Part shown: positions 54,901 through 62,517 of the stretch, piece by piece
Layout: each line of letters starts with the position of its first letter
How positions within the stretch are numbered: position 1 is the first letter of the stretch
Assembly: GCF_025352425.1 (NCBI RefSeq)
Contig: NZ_JANXTI010000035.1
Coordinates: 1 to 64,000 of the forward strand
DNA from: Flavobacterium sp.
Lineage (GTDB): Bacteria > Bacteroidota > Bacteroidia > Flavobacteriales > Flavobacteriaceae
Length of the DNA: 64,000 nt
Direction: 5' to 3'
Position numbers and translations under genes: made by a program
The notes under the pieces: model-generated
What the model saw: the letters and a program-made list of their open reading frames with translations, nothing else
What the model was told of the DNA's origin: nothing
Database searches by the model: none

Positions 54901-55608
54901 CTAGCTTAACTCACCTGCAAAGTATCCTGCAGGCTTCCGGAACGAATGACAATGTTTGTTGTGCCATACGCCTTTGCGTACTTCGAGGGTGTAACTTCCT
55001 GCTACTAAGGTGTCCGGAATGCTAAACATTAGTTTGCCTTCTGTCCTGCTGGCAATAATGACCACTTTGGTTGCGGTGCCGTCTGTTGCAATAAAATAAA
55101 TGCCCTCGGCAGCATTCGCTGGGTTGAACTTTAATTCTTCTCCTACTACCTGCGCAATACCACCCGGAGTAAGTATGCTGTTCGTGTTTTGGGTGTTTAT
55201 ATCAGTAAACTGAATTAAAGCGGGTGCTGCCGTTGCCTGGGTTACTTTTTCAACTTTGGCAAAGTTCAGTTTTTGGGTCAATAAAATACCCGAAGAGACA
55301 TTCGCTTTTTTGATGTGTCTCGACGGGTCAAAACTGTCGATGGCGTTAGTGAAAACACCATTAATTCCGGGTTTGATGTTAACCAACGGAAGGTTCACAT
55401 TGTTCCCTTCGGCTACTTCATCAGTAACCACATCAAAGAACACTTTTAGTACTGCACGAACATCGGCTTCGGTGATGGTACTTCCACGCTTTAGCATTTC
55501 TCTTGTAATGCTGTCTACATCATGGATCTGATTGCTGATTACTCTGGCTGACTGATCGTTTGGGTCAGGGGTAATCGGGTTCGGCTGTAAATAATACTTA
55601 ATAGACAT
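54901..55608 (-). CDS. HU-like DNA-binding and DUF4469 protein, frameshifted near the end
   Basis: 235 residues as read. The N-terminal 120 residues look like the HU-like DNA-binding domain found with DUF4469 (MSIKYYLQPNPITPDPNDQ, REMLKRGSTITEADVRAVLK). The C-terminal part is a DUF4469-type Ig-like domain (LKFNPANAAEGIYFI, LVAGSYTLEVRKGVWHNK). After NK the read frame gives CHSFRKPAGYFAGELS, unlike the family. One base fewer near 54951-54966 gives IVIRSGSLQDTLQVS with a stop at 54906, matching the expected last strand. Bacteroidota carry many such genes; the role is unknown. Confidence 0.75.
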   Translation of the reverse strand: MSIKYYLQPNPITPDPNDQSARVISNQIHDVDSITREMLKRGSTITEADVRAVLKVFFDVVTDEVAEGNNVNLPLVNIKPGINGVFTNAIDSFDPSRHIKKANVSSGILLTQKLNFAKVEKVTQATAAPALIQFTDINTQNTNSILTPGGIAQVVGEELKFNPANAAEGIYFIATDGTATKVVIIASRTEGKLMFSIPDTLVAGSYTLEVRKGVWHNKHCHSFRKPAGYFAGELS

Positions 55609-55717
55609 AATAATAAAAATTAAAGTTACTAATGTTTTAATAACGATAAGATTTTTCTTTTATTATGCCTTAACAAAAGTTTAACTTGTTGTTTTATAAA
55701 AAGTTAGCATTAAAACC

Positions 55718-55750
55718 ACAAAAAAAGAGCCAACATTCGTTGGCTCTTTT
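55718..55750 (-). terminator. ATP synthase operon terminator
   Basis: AAAAGAGCCAAC, a GAAT loop, GTTGGCTCTTTTTTT on the minus strand, 56 nt after the atpG stop. It has the same stem as the hairpin at 52394-52425. Confidence 0.85.
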
Positions 55751-55805
55751 ACTAAATATTTTGACCCGAGTCATTAATGCCGAACGGAACGAAGTTAATT
55801 ATAAA

Positions 55806-56666
55806 TTATCCTTTCAAAGCTTCCGCCCCACCAACAATTTCTAAAATCTCATTAGTAATGGCAGCCTGGCGTGCTTTATTGTAAGTTAATTTCAATTGGT
55901 TTCTTAACTCGGTTGCGTTGTCGGTTGCTTTATGCATTGCCGTCATACGCGCTCCGTGCTCTGATGCAAATGAATCCCGGATTGCTTTGTACAATTGTGT
56001 TTTCAATGATTTTGGAATCAATGTCAGTACAATTTCTTCTTTTGATGGTTCAAAAATATAATCTCCGGTTGAAGCCGGGACATCGGATGCAATTGGTGCT
56101 AATGGCAAAAATTGTTCTGTTTGAACGATTTGTGTTGCGGCATTTTTAAATTGGTTGTACACAATCACGATTTTGTCATATTCGCCAGTAGTAAACATTT
56201 CAATTAGAACATTTGCAATGTTGGCTACATTATCAAAAGTCAGATTATCATAAATTGCATTATGATGCGCGTGTACCGTAAATGTTTTTGCTAAAACATC
56301 ATTTCCTTTCTTCCCAATCGGGAAAATATCAACTTGTTTTCCGGCATAACTTTCTGCAACTTCTTTGGCTGCTTTGATAGCGTTGGTATTAAATGCGCCG
56401 GCTAAACCTCTGTTAGAAGTTATAACAACAATTAAAACCTTATTTACCTCACGTTGCGTTGTATATTCCCCACCGGCATCGCCTTCTAAAGTCGAGCTAA
56501 CATTCTGTAAAAGTTCGGTTAATTTTTCAGCATAAGGTCGCATCGCCGTAATAGCATCCTGAGCTTTTTTCAGCTTTGCAGCAGAAACCATTTTCATAGC
56601 CGATGTAATTTGCATCGTAGATGAAACTGAACTAATCCGATTACGTATTTCCTTTAGGTTTGCCAT
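55806..56666 (-). CDS. atpG: ATP synthase F1 subunit gamma
   Basis: 286 residues, the rotor shaft of F1. The N-terminal coiled coil (MANLKEIRNRISSVSSTMQI) and the C-terminal helix with ATDNATELRNQLKLTYNKARQ, including the usual signature near the end, are intact. It is the last gene of the operon. atpD and atpC, which follow atpG in many phyla, are absent, as is normal in Bacteroidota. Confidence 0.96.
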   Translation of the reverse strand: MANLKEIRNRISSVSSTMQITSAMKMVSAAKLKKAQDAITAMRPYAEKLTELLQNVSSTLEGDAGGEYTTQREVNKVLIVVITSNRGLAGAFNTNAIKAAKEVAESYAGKQVDIFPIGKKGNDVLAKTFTVHAHHNAIYDNLTFDNVANIANVLIEMFTTGEYDKIVIVYNQFKNAATQIVQTEQFLPLAPIASDVPASTGDYIFEPSKEEIVLTLIPKSLKTQLYKAIRDSFASEHGARMTAMHKATDNATELRNQLKLTYNKARQAAITNEILEIVGGAEALKG

Positions 56667-56672
56667 TTTATG

Positions 56673-56736
56673 AGTATTAAGATTTAAGTATCAAGTAGTA
56701 AGAGTCTTTGTACTTACTAATTGATACTTAATACTT
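56673..56736. repeat. Inverted repeat between atpA and atpG
   Basis: AAGTATCAAGTAGTAAG and CTTACTAATTGATACTT pair over 17 bp with one mismatch around a 10-nt loop; outer AGTATTAAG/CTTAATACTT sequences extend it. It fills the 72-bp gap. As RNA it could modulate the ratio of atpA to atpG messages. Confidence 0.65.
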
Positions 56737-56738
56737 CT

Positions 56739-58316
56739 TTAGTTATATTTCGCTGAAAGTTCTTTAGCTGTTTTTTCTAAAACGTCGGTAATAGTGTCGT
56801 CCAATTTACCGGCTTTTAAAGCATCTAAAATATCTCTGTGTTTGCTGTTCAAAAAGTTAATATATTCTCTTTCGAATTCTTTTACTTTGTTTACAGGAAC
56901 GCTTTTCAACAAGTTTTTGGAACCTGCATAGATAATAGCAACCTGATCTTCAACTGTGTACGGATCGTTAACCACCTGTTTCAGGATTTCAACGTTTCTT
57001 CTTCCTTTTTCAATTACGTTTAAGGTAACCGCGTCAAGGTCAGAACCAAATTTTGCAAACGCTTCCAATTCACGGAATTGCGCTTGGTCTAACTTTAATG
57101 TACCAGCTACTTTTTTCATCGATTTAATCTGAGCATTTCCTCCAACACGAGATACCGAAATACCTACGTTAATTGCCGGACGAACCCCTGAGTTAAACAA
57201 ATCTCCGTCAAGGAAAATCTGTCCGTCAGTAATCGAAATTACGTTAGTTGGAATATACGCAGATACGTCACCTGCCTGTGTTTCGATAATTGGTAAAGCT
57301 GTTAATGAACCGCCACCTTTTACGATTGGTTTCAATGAATCCGGTAAGTCGTTCATGTCTTTTGCAATTCCATCATCGGCAATCACTTTACAAGCTCTTT
57401 CCAATAAACGGGAGTGTAAGTAAAATACGTCTCCAGGATAAGCTTCACGACCCGGTGGTCTTCTTAACAAAAGGGACACCTCACGATAAGCAACCGCTTG
57501 TTTTGATAAATCATCATAGATAATCAAGGCAGGACGACCTGAATCTCTGAAATATTCTCCGATTGCAGCCCCGGCCATTGGTGCATAAACCTGCATTGGT
57601 GCCGGATCGGAAGCATTAGCAGCTACAATTGTAGTATAAGCCATTGCTCCTTTTTCCTCTAATGTCTTAGCAATTCCTGCTACTGTCGAAGCTTTTTGCC
57701 CGATAGCAACATATATACAGAATACCGGTTTTCCGGCATCATAAAATTCTTTTTGGTTCAGAATGGTATCGATACAAACGGTTGTTTTACCTGTTTGACG
57801 GTCACCAATTACAAGCTCTCTTTGACCTCTTCCAACCGGAATCATCGCATCGATAGATTTGATTCCTGTTTGTAACGGTTCCGTTACCGGCTGACGGAAG
57901 ATAACTCCCGGCGCTTTTCTTTCTAATGGCATTTCGTATAATTCGCCACCGATTGGTCCTTTACCATCAATTGGTTCACCAAGTGTGTTTACTACACGAC
58001 CTACGATTTTTTCGCCAACTTTTAGCGAAGCGATACGTTGTGTTCTTTTTACTGTAGAACCTTCTCTAATTCCGGTAGATGGTCCTAAAAGTACAACTCC
58101 GACATTGTCTTCTTCCAGGTTCAAAACGATAGCTTCCAATCCGTTGTCGAATTGTACTAACTCACCGTATTGAGCGTTTGATAACCCATAAACACGGGCA
58201 ATACCATCACCTACCTGAAGAACTGTTCCTACTTCTTCTAATGTTGCACCTGATTCAAAACCAGATAATTGTTTCTTTAATATTGCTGAAATTTCAGCTG
58301 GATTAATTTCTGCCAT
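56739..58316 (-). CDS. atpA: ATP synthase F1 subunit alpha
   Basis: 525 residues, the regulatory nucleotide-binding subunit of F1. The P-loop is GDRQTGKT at 171-178, and the [14 protein letters not shown] signature is present. It is complete and normal in length. Upstream on the same strand is a gene for an exported protein instead of the usual direct join to atpH. Confidence 0.97.
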   Translation of the reverse strand: MAEINPAEISAILKKQLSGFESGATLEEVGTVLQVGDGIARVYGLSNAQYGELVQFDNGLEAIVLNLEEDNVGVVLLGPSTGIREGSTVKRTQRIASLKVGEKIVGRVVNTLGEPIDGKGPIGGELYEMPLERKAPGVIFRQPVTEPLQTGIKSIDAMIPVGRGQRELVIGDRQTGKTTVCIDTILNQKEFYDAGKPVFCIYVAIGQKASTVAGIAKTLEEKGAMAYTTIVAANASDPAPMQVYAPMAGAAIGEYFRDSGRPALIIYDDLSKQAVAYREVSLLLRRPPGREAYPGDVFYLHSRLLERACKVIADDGIAKDMNDLPDSLKPIVKGGGSLTALPIIETQAGDVSAYIPTNVISITDGQIFLDGDLFNSGVRPAINVGISVSRVGGNAQIKSMKKVAGTLKLDQAQFRELEAFAKFGSDLDAVTLNVIEKGRRNVEILKQVVNDPYTVEDQVAIIYAGSKNLLKSVPVNKVKEFEREYINFLNSKHRDILDALKAGKLDDTITDVLEKTAKELSAKYN

Positions 58317-58328
58317 TTTGATATATTA

Positions 58329-58841
58329 TTATCTTCCTATATTAATATTTACTCCTGAACCTCTTGCCGGTTCTTCTTTGATTATAATTGTATTATTGGT
58401 ATTCGTCGTGCTTCTTAACCGGTCTGAAAACGGAGTTCCATACTTTTCCACAAGCCTTAAAACTTTGTCTTCATCGAATGTGCCATCTTCATTTATACAT
58501 TTAGAATTATAAATGATATTAATTACTTTTTTGAAGCTTACATTATTAAGTTCAATTGAACTTTTCAAACCTAAAAATTTAACTTCAATATAGGTTAACT
58601 CTCCTGTCTTATTATAATTTGTAATTGGTTCAGCACCTGGAACTGTTATTAACTTCATATAAACGATTTCCTGTTTATCCGTCATCATCATCATACTACA
58701 ACTAGCGCTAAATCCTCCGCAACCTTCGTAATTTAACCATGCCTTATCGTCAACAAGTATTTCCCCTTTCTTTAACTTAATATCTTGAGAATAAGTTAAA
58801 GAAGAAATTACAAATAATAAGAGGGTGATAGTTTTTTTCAT
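58329..58841 (-). CDS. Exported protein of unknown function inserted between atpH and atpA
   Basis: 170 residues with a signal peptide (MKKTITLLLFVISSLTYSQ, cut after TYS). The mature part has a Cys pair region (YEGCGGFSASCSMMMM), a beta-rich centre and a polar C-terminus (TTNTNNTIIIKEEPARGSG). I recognise no family. It lies 12 nt before atpA and 6 nt after atpH on the same strand, so it must be in the ATP synthase transcript. It is not an ATP synthase subunit; a recent insertion or a lineage gene is likely. Confidence 0.75.
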   Translation of the reverse strand: MKKTITLLLFVISSLTYSQDIKLKKGEILVDDKAWLNYEGCGGFSASCSMMMMTDKQEIVYMKLITVPGAEPITNYNKTGELTYIEVKFLGLKSSIELNNVSFKKVINIIYNSKCINEDGTFDEDKVLRLVEKYGTPFSDRLRSTTNTNNTIIIKEEPARGSGVNINIGR

Positions 58842-58847
58842 AAAAAA

Positions 58848-59375
58848 TTAATTTGTAAACTCTCTTTTCAACTCCTGCAATCTGTTTGATACAGAAGCGT
58901 TGTATTGTTTGTCGCCTATTCTCAAAATAAATCCACCAATGATTGAGGGGTCAACTGTGTTTTGAATGGTTATTTTTTTATTCGAAATAGTTGCGGCTTT
59001 CGCCAAAATCTTAGCTTCCAATTCAGCTGTAATAGGAAAAGCGGTAGTCACTTTCGCAACCTCAACACCGTTCATTTCGTCAAACTGAGCATTGTATTGA
59101 GTAGCAATTGCTGTCAATATCTCAAATCTTTTATTTTCCTTCAGTAATCGGAAAAGCGATTTTGTTTCAGCCTGAACTGAACCAAAAACTTCGGTCAAAG
59201 CATTCATCTTCAAATCTGATTTAATGATTGGACTTGCCAAAAATTCTTTTAAATCAGCACTCGAGTCAACCGCACCAATGATAGATTTCATATCATCATG
59301 TACCTGATTGGCTTTCCCGCTTGAAACCGCAGTTTCCAAAATTGCTTTCGCGTATCTAATCGCAGCTCTTGACAT
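58848..59375 (-). CDS. atpH: ATP synthase F1 subunit delta
   Basis: 175 residues, the stator subunit joining F1 to the b-subunits. The N-terminal helical bundle (AAIRYAKAILETAVSSG) and the C-terminal DPSIIGGFILRIGDKQYNAS signature are intact. It starts 5 nt after the atpF stop. Confidence 0.95.
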   Translation of the reverse strand: MSRAAIRYAKAILETAVSSGKANQVHDDMKSIIGAVDSSADLKEFLASPIIKSDLKMNALTEVFGSVQAETKSLFRLLKENKRFEILTAIATQYNAQFDEMNGVEVAKVTTAFPITAELEAKILAKAATISNKKITIQNTVDPSIIGGFILRIGDKQYNASVSNRLQELKREFTN

Positions 59376-59380
59376 AACGA

Positions 59381-59881
59381 TTAATTTAATTTAACGTCGC
59401 CCAACATTTTCTCAACCAATTTAGTTTGAGAATCTTTGTCAGCTAATTCACTTCTTAATACTTTTTCTGCAATTTCGATAGACAAAGAAGAAACCTGATT
59501 CTTCAAATCTGCCATTGCTGCATTTTTTTCGCTATTGATTGCAGCTTTTGCCTGTTCAATCATTTTACCTGCCTGAACCTGCGCTTCGTCTTTAGCTTCA
59601 GAAACAATTTTATCTTTAATTTCTCTGGCTTCTTTTAGGATAACGTCTCTTTCAACTCTAGCTTCAGCTAATAATTTTTCGTTATCCGATTTAAGGTTTT
59701 GCATGTCTCTTTTTGCAATTTCTGCAGAAAGTAATGCGTTTTTGATTCCTTCTTCTCTTTCATTAACAGCATCAAGAATTGGTTTCCAAGCGAATTTTTT
59801 CAACAAGAAAATCAATAACAAGAAAATTAATGACTGCCAAAAGAACAATCCGAACGAGAAATCATTTATTAACTTTTCCAT
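59381..59881 (-). CDS. atpF: ATP synthase F0 subunit b
   Basis: 166 residues: one N-terminal membrane helix (about 8-28, SFGLFFWQSLIFLLLIFLLK) followed by a long charged helix that forms the peripheral stalk. About 100 bp separates it from atpE, and that gap contains a hairpin. Confidence 0.95.
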   Translation of the reverse strand: MEKLINDFSFGLFFWQSLIFLLLIFLLKKFAWKPILDAVNEREEGIKNALLSAEIAKRDMQNLKSDNEKLLAEARVERDVILKEAREIKDKIVSEAKDEAQVQAGKMIEQAKAAINSEKNAAMADLKNQVSSLSIEIAEKVLRSELADKDSQTKLVEKMLGDVKLN

Positions 59882-59937
59882 AATTTAATCTGTATATATT
59901 ATGTAATGTATAGTGTAATTTTAATTCTTTAAATATA

Positions 59938-59973
59938 AACCAAAGCTACAACCAACCGTTGCAGCTTTTGGTT
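59938..59973 (-). promoter_or_regulatory. Intercistronic hairpin between atpE and atpF
   Basis: On the minus strand AACCAAAAGCTGCAAC and GTTGTAGCTTTGGTT form a long stem with few mismatches just after atpE. There is no T-run, so full termination is unlikely. It could protect the 3' end of atpE mRNA and so raise c-subunit output, which the c-ring needs in excess. Confidence 0.5.
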
Positions 59974-59986
59974 TGGTTTTTTTGGA

Positions 59987-60184
59987 TTAAGATACTGCGA
60001 ATAACGCTGCAAATCCGATACCTTCAATAAGTGCTGCTGCAATAAGCATCACTGTTTGAATTTTTGCTGTAGCTTCCGGTTGACGGGCAATTGCATCTAA
60101 TGCAGAACCACCTATTCTACCGATACCAATTCCTACTCCAATAACTACTAATCCTGCTCCAATAAGGTGAAGATTTCCTTCCAT
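59987..60184 (-). CDS. atpE: ATP synthase F0 subunit c
   Basis: A 65-residue two-helix proteolipid of the c-ring. The Gly-rich first helix (GAGLVVIGVGIGIGRIG), the polar loop RQPEA and the ion-binding E54 in the second helix (AALIEGIGFAALF) are clear. The residue after E54 is Gly rather than the Ser/Thr used by sodium rings, which favours protons. Confidence 0.96.
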   Translation of the reverse strand: MEGNLHLIGAGLVVIGVGIGIGRIGGSALDAIARQPEATAKIQTVMLIAAALIEGIGFAALFAVS

Positions 60185-60252
60185 AATGTATATATATTTA
60201 ATTAAACATTCAAATTTATTAATGCGCCAACGCGCCGTCTGGCTACTCGCAT

Positions 60253-60274
60253 AAAATGTCCACCGGACATTTTT
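60253..60274. repeat. Short hairpin at the end of atpB
   Basis: AAAATGTCC, ACC, GGACATTTT, overlapping the last base of atpB. In the atpB-atpE gap it may limit exonuclease decay or tune coupling. Confidence 0.5.
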
Positions 60275-61392
60275 TAATGATGCTCGTCCCCATGGTGGTG
60301 TTCTTCAACAGCAGCACCAAAATATAAAGCGGTTAACATAGTAAAGATATAAGCCTGTAAAAGAGTTACCAATATTTCTATTAATGAAATGATGAATGAA
60401 AGTCCGAATGTTAACGGGCTTCCGATCCAGCTTTTGAAAACGAACATCATTCCTATCAAACTCATCAATACAAGGTGACCCGCAAACATATTTGCGTACA
60501 AACGAATCATTAATGAGAAAGGTTTGATGATTGCTCCGATAAGTTCAATTGGCGCCAAAATAATTTTCATAGGAACCGGTACTCCGGGCATCCATATCAT
60601 GTGCAACCAATAATCTTTCTTAGCTGTAAATGTTGTAATGATAAACGTTATAACAGCCAACCCGAAAGTCACAGAAATATTACCTGTAACGTTGATTCCG
60701 AATGGTGTCATACCAACCACATTTAAAAACCAGATGAAGAAAAACACAGTCAATAAATGACTCATGTATTTTTTATAGTGTCTTTCACCAATGTTTGGAA
60801 TAGCAATTTCATCACGAACAAACAATACGATTGGTTCAAAAAATCTTCCGGCTCCTGCTGCAACGCCTCCGTTTTTAGAGTATGAATTTCCTAAACTTCT
60901 AAACAATAAGAACATTAAAAGCGCAATTAGCAACATTGTAAAAACGCCTTTGGTAATTGAAAAATCTAATGGTTTAGCGTTATCCGGATGATGTTCGTCT
61001 CCGGCTAAAGTTCCTGAAGCATCGGTTTTGTAGATTTTTTCGTGGTGTAAAACATAATAGTTTCCACCATCTTCTGCTGCTTTCCCATCATCAAATTTTG
61101 AAGATGAAAACACATGAAGCCCACCATCCCATAGGATAATCGGTAATGGGAAGCCATATTCTTTTCCGGTTTCCTTATCTCCAAAAAAGGTAAAACTGTG
61201 TGCGTCTAAAACGTGGTGGTTTTTTACTTCGTCAATCTGTTCTTTGATTTCAGCTTTTGGATCCTGATTTTCCTTGGCGACAGCTTCTCCTTGTCCCGAG
61301 GCTTGCTCAGGTGAATTTGCTAATAAAACTGAAGGTAAAAAAGCGATTAATGCTACTATACTATAAAGGAATGATTTTTTTGAAAACACCAT
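60274..61392 (-). CDS. atpB: ATP synthase F0 subunit a
   Basis: 372 residues from the ATG at 61392. A signal-peptide-like N-terminus (MVFSKKSFLYSIVALIAFLP) and an extracytoplasmic extension of about 130 residues precede the usual five-helix core, as is common in Bacteroidota. The essential Arg is in SLMIRLYANMFAGHLVL. The C-terminus is His-rich (EEHHHGDEHH). The frame runs up to 61434, but that start would sit on the promoter element at 61432-61439, so the shorter form is chosen. Confidence 0.94.
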   Translation of the reverse strand: MVFSKKSFLYSIVALIAFLPSVLLANSPEQASGQGEAVAKENQDPKAEIKEQIDEVKNHHVLDAHSFTFFGDKETGKEYGFPLPIILWDGGLHVFSSSKFDDGKAAEDGGNYYVLHHEKIYKTDASGTLAGDEHHPDNAKPLDFSITKGVFTMLLIALLMFLLFRSLGNSYSKNGGVAAGAGRFFEPIVLFVRDEIAIPNIGERHYKKYMSHLLTVFFFIWFLNVVGMTPFGINVTGNISVTFGLAVITFIITTFTAKKDYWLHMIWMPGVPVPMKIILAPIELIGAIIKPFSLMIRLYANMFAGHLVLMSLIGMMFVFKSWIGSPLTFGLSFIISLIEILVTLLQAYIFTMLTALYFGAAVEEHHHGDEHH

Positions 61393-61431
61393 AACTATGA
61401 ATTGTCTAAATTTTATTTCTGAAATTTGGTG

Positions 61432-61439
61432 CAAAAGTA
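61432..61439 (-). promoter_or_regulatory. -7 promoter element for atpBEFH-x-AG
   Basis: TACTTTTG on the minus strand, then C, fits TAnnTTTG, 39 nt before the atpB ATG. Confidence 0.6.
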
Positions 61440-61507
61440 CACTTTTAATTAATATTAAAAAGTATAAGTTTTAATTTTTTTGACGGAATTATCGATTCTA
61501 AAACAAT

Positions 61508-61906
61508 TTATTGCTTATTGTTTAAAATTCTGATGGTTAGATAAGTTTCTATTGCCAAAAAGTAAATAAAAATCGCAAAAAAGTTTAACTTTTCTGATGG
61601 CGTTTTTGGAAGATGTGCGTGGATAATTGGTCTTAAAAAAGCGTAGGCAATTGCCATCTTTAAAGTAGTAAATGCTAAAAAGGCGTAACCTACGGAGTTT
61701 TCTGCTGTTTCTTTTACTTTCGCTAACAAGGAAACAATAACTACAGAAAGAAGGGCAAACAAAACGTAGAGCAATGGAGTTGAATAAATGAAGTTTTCTT
61801 CAAATTCTTTTGGAATAATGAAATGCGATATCACTTTATGGATAATGAGACCAATTATTGCGGCGATAAGGATTTTAAAAAGGGAATTGTACTTTTTCAA
61901 ATTCAT
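61508..61906 (-). CDS. Small four-helix membrane protein next to atpB
   Basis: A 132-residue protein with four predicted membrane helices (about 9-30, 43-62, 74-92, 108-126). Its place between atpZ and atpB suggests an AtpI/UncI-like role in ATP synthase assembly or ion supply, but the sequence gives no firm family match. It overlaps atpZ by 4 nt. A stretch of about 70 bp with the atpB promoter separates it from atpB. Confidence 0.7.
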   Translation of the reverse strand: MNLKKYNSLFKILIAAIIGLIIHKVISHFIIPKEFEENFIYSTPLLYVLFALLSVVIVSLLAKVKETAENSVGYAFLAFTTLKMAIAYAFLRPIIHAHLPKTPSEKLNFFAIFIYFLAIETYLTIRILNNKQ

Positions 61907-62139
61907 TTTTCTTCTTCAGATTTGTTGATTTCTTTTAACTGTCGGGCGATGTTGTAAAACGCAAGTGCAACACCTAACATCGTTAAAATTTTTACGTATA
62001 AATTATGTTTGTTTATGAATTTGTGGTCGAGCCATTGACCTAATTGAGCGAACAAAAATACAATAACTCCCATTTGGATGGGAATGTTAATAAGCGCCAA
62101 CCATTTATTACGCTGTTTTTTCTTCTGCTGATTTTCCAT
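61903..62139 (-). CDS. AtpZ/AtpI family protein
   Basis: 78 residues, two membrane helices (about 14-35 and 48-65) with the conserved GQWLDHKF turn. AtpZ/AtpI proteins assist assembly of the F0 c-ring or supply Mg(II)/Ca(II). The first 32-nt overlap the bactofilin gene, so translation is coupled. Confidence 0.87.
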   Translation of the reverse strand: MENQQKKKQRNKWLALINIPIQMGVIVFLFAQLGQWLDHKFINKHNLYVKILTMLGVALAFYNIARQLKEINKSEEEK

Positions 62140-62512
62140 CGGTAATCAAGTTTTTAACATGCGGTTTCATTATGCATGAAGCACTGAATTCGGCACCGGG
62201 TTCAACAGAAAGCTTTCCGCAGATTACTTCGCCATGAATAAGGGCTTTGGATTTCACATTAAGAATTTCTTGTACTTGTATTTTACCGTCAAACTTACCT
62301 TCTATATCGGCATTTTTACAAATGATATCTCCTTTGACGCTACCCGCGGGTCCAATTACTATTTTTCCTTTGGATTGAAAGTTCCCAATCAAATGTCCAT
62401 CCAAACGAAAATCTGCAGGTGAAATTATATCGCCCTGAATGGTCGTTCCTTCAACAATTCGGTTGGTTTTACCTAAAAGGTCAGTGTATGATTTTGGACT
62501 TTTCTCAAACAT
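62108..62512 (-). CDS. Bactofilin (polymer-forming cytoskeletal protein)
   Basis: 134 residues with the right-handed beta-helix repeat of bactofilins (RIVEGTTIQGDIISPADFRLDG, then VKGDIICKNADIEGKFDG). These form filaments that organise cell-wall or envelope machines. It lies 5 nt after the sprE stop and overlaps atpZ. Confidence 0.92.
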   Translation of the reverse strand: MFEKSPKSYTDLLGKTNRIVEGTTIQGDIISPADFRLDGHLIGNFQSKGKIVIGPAGSVKGDIICKNADIEGKFDGKIQVQEILNVKSKALIHGEVICGKLSVEPGAEFSASCIMKPHVKNLITDGKSAEEKTA

Positions 62513-62517
62513 GGTTT

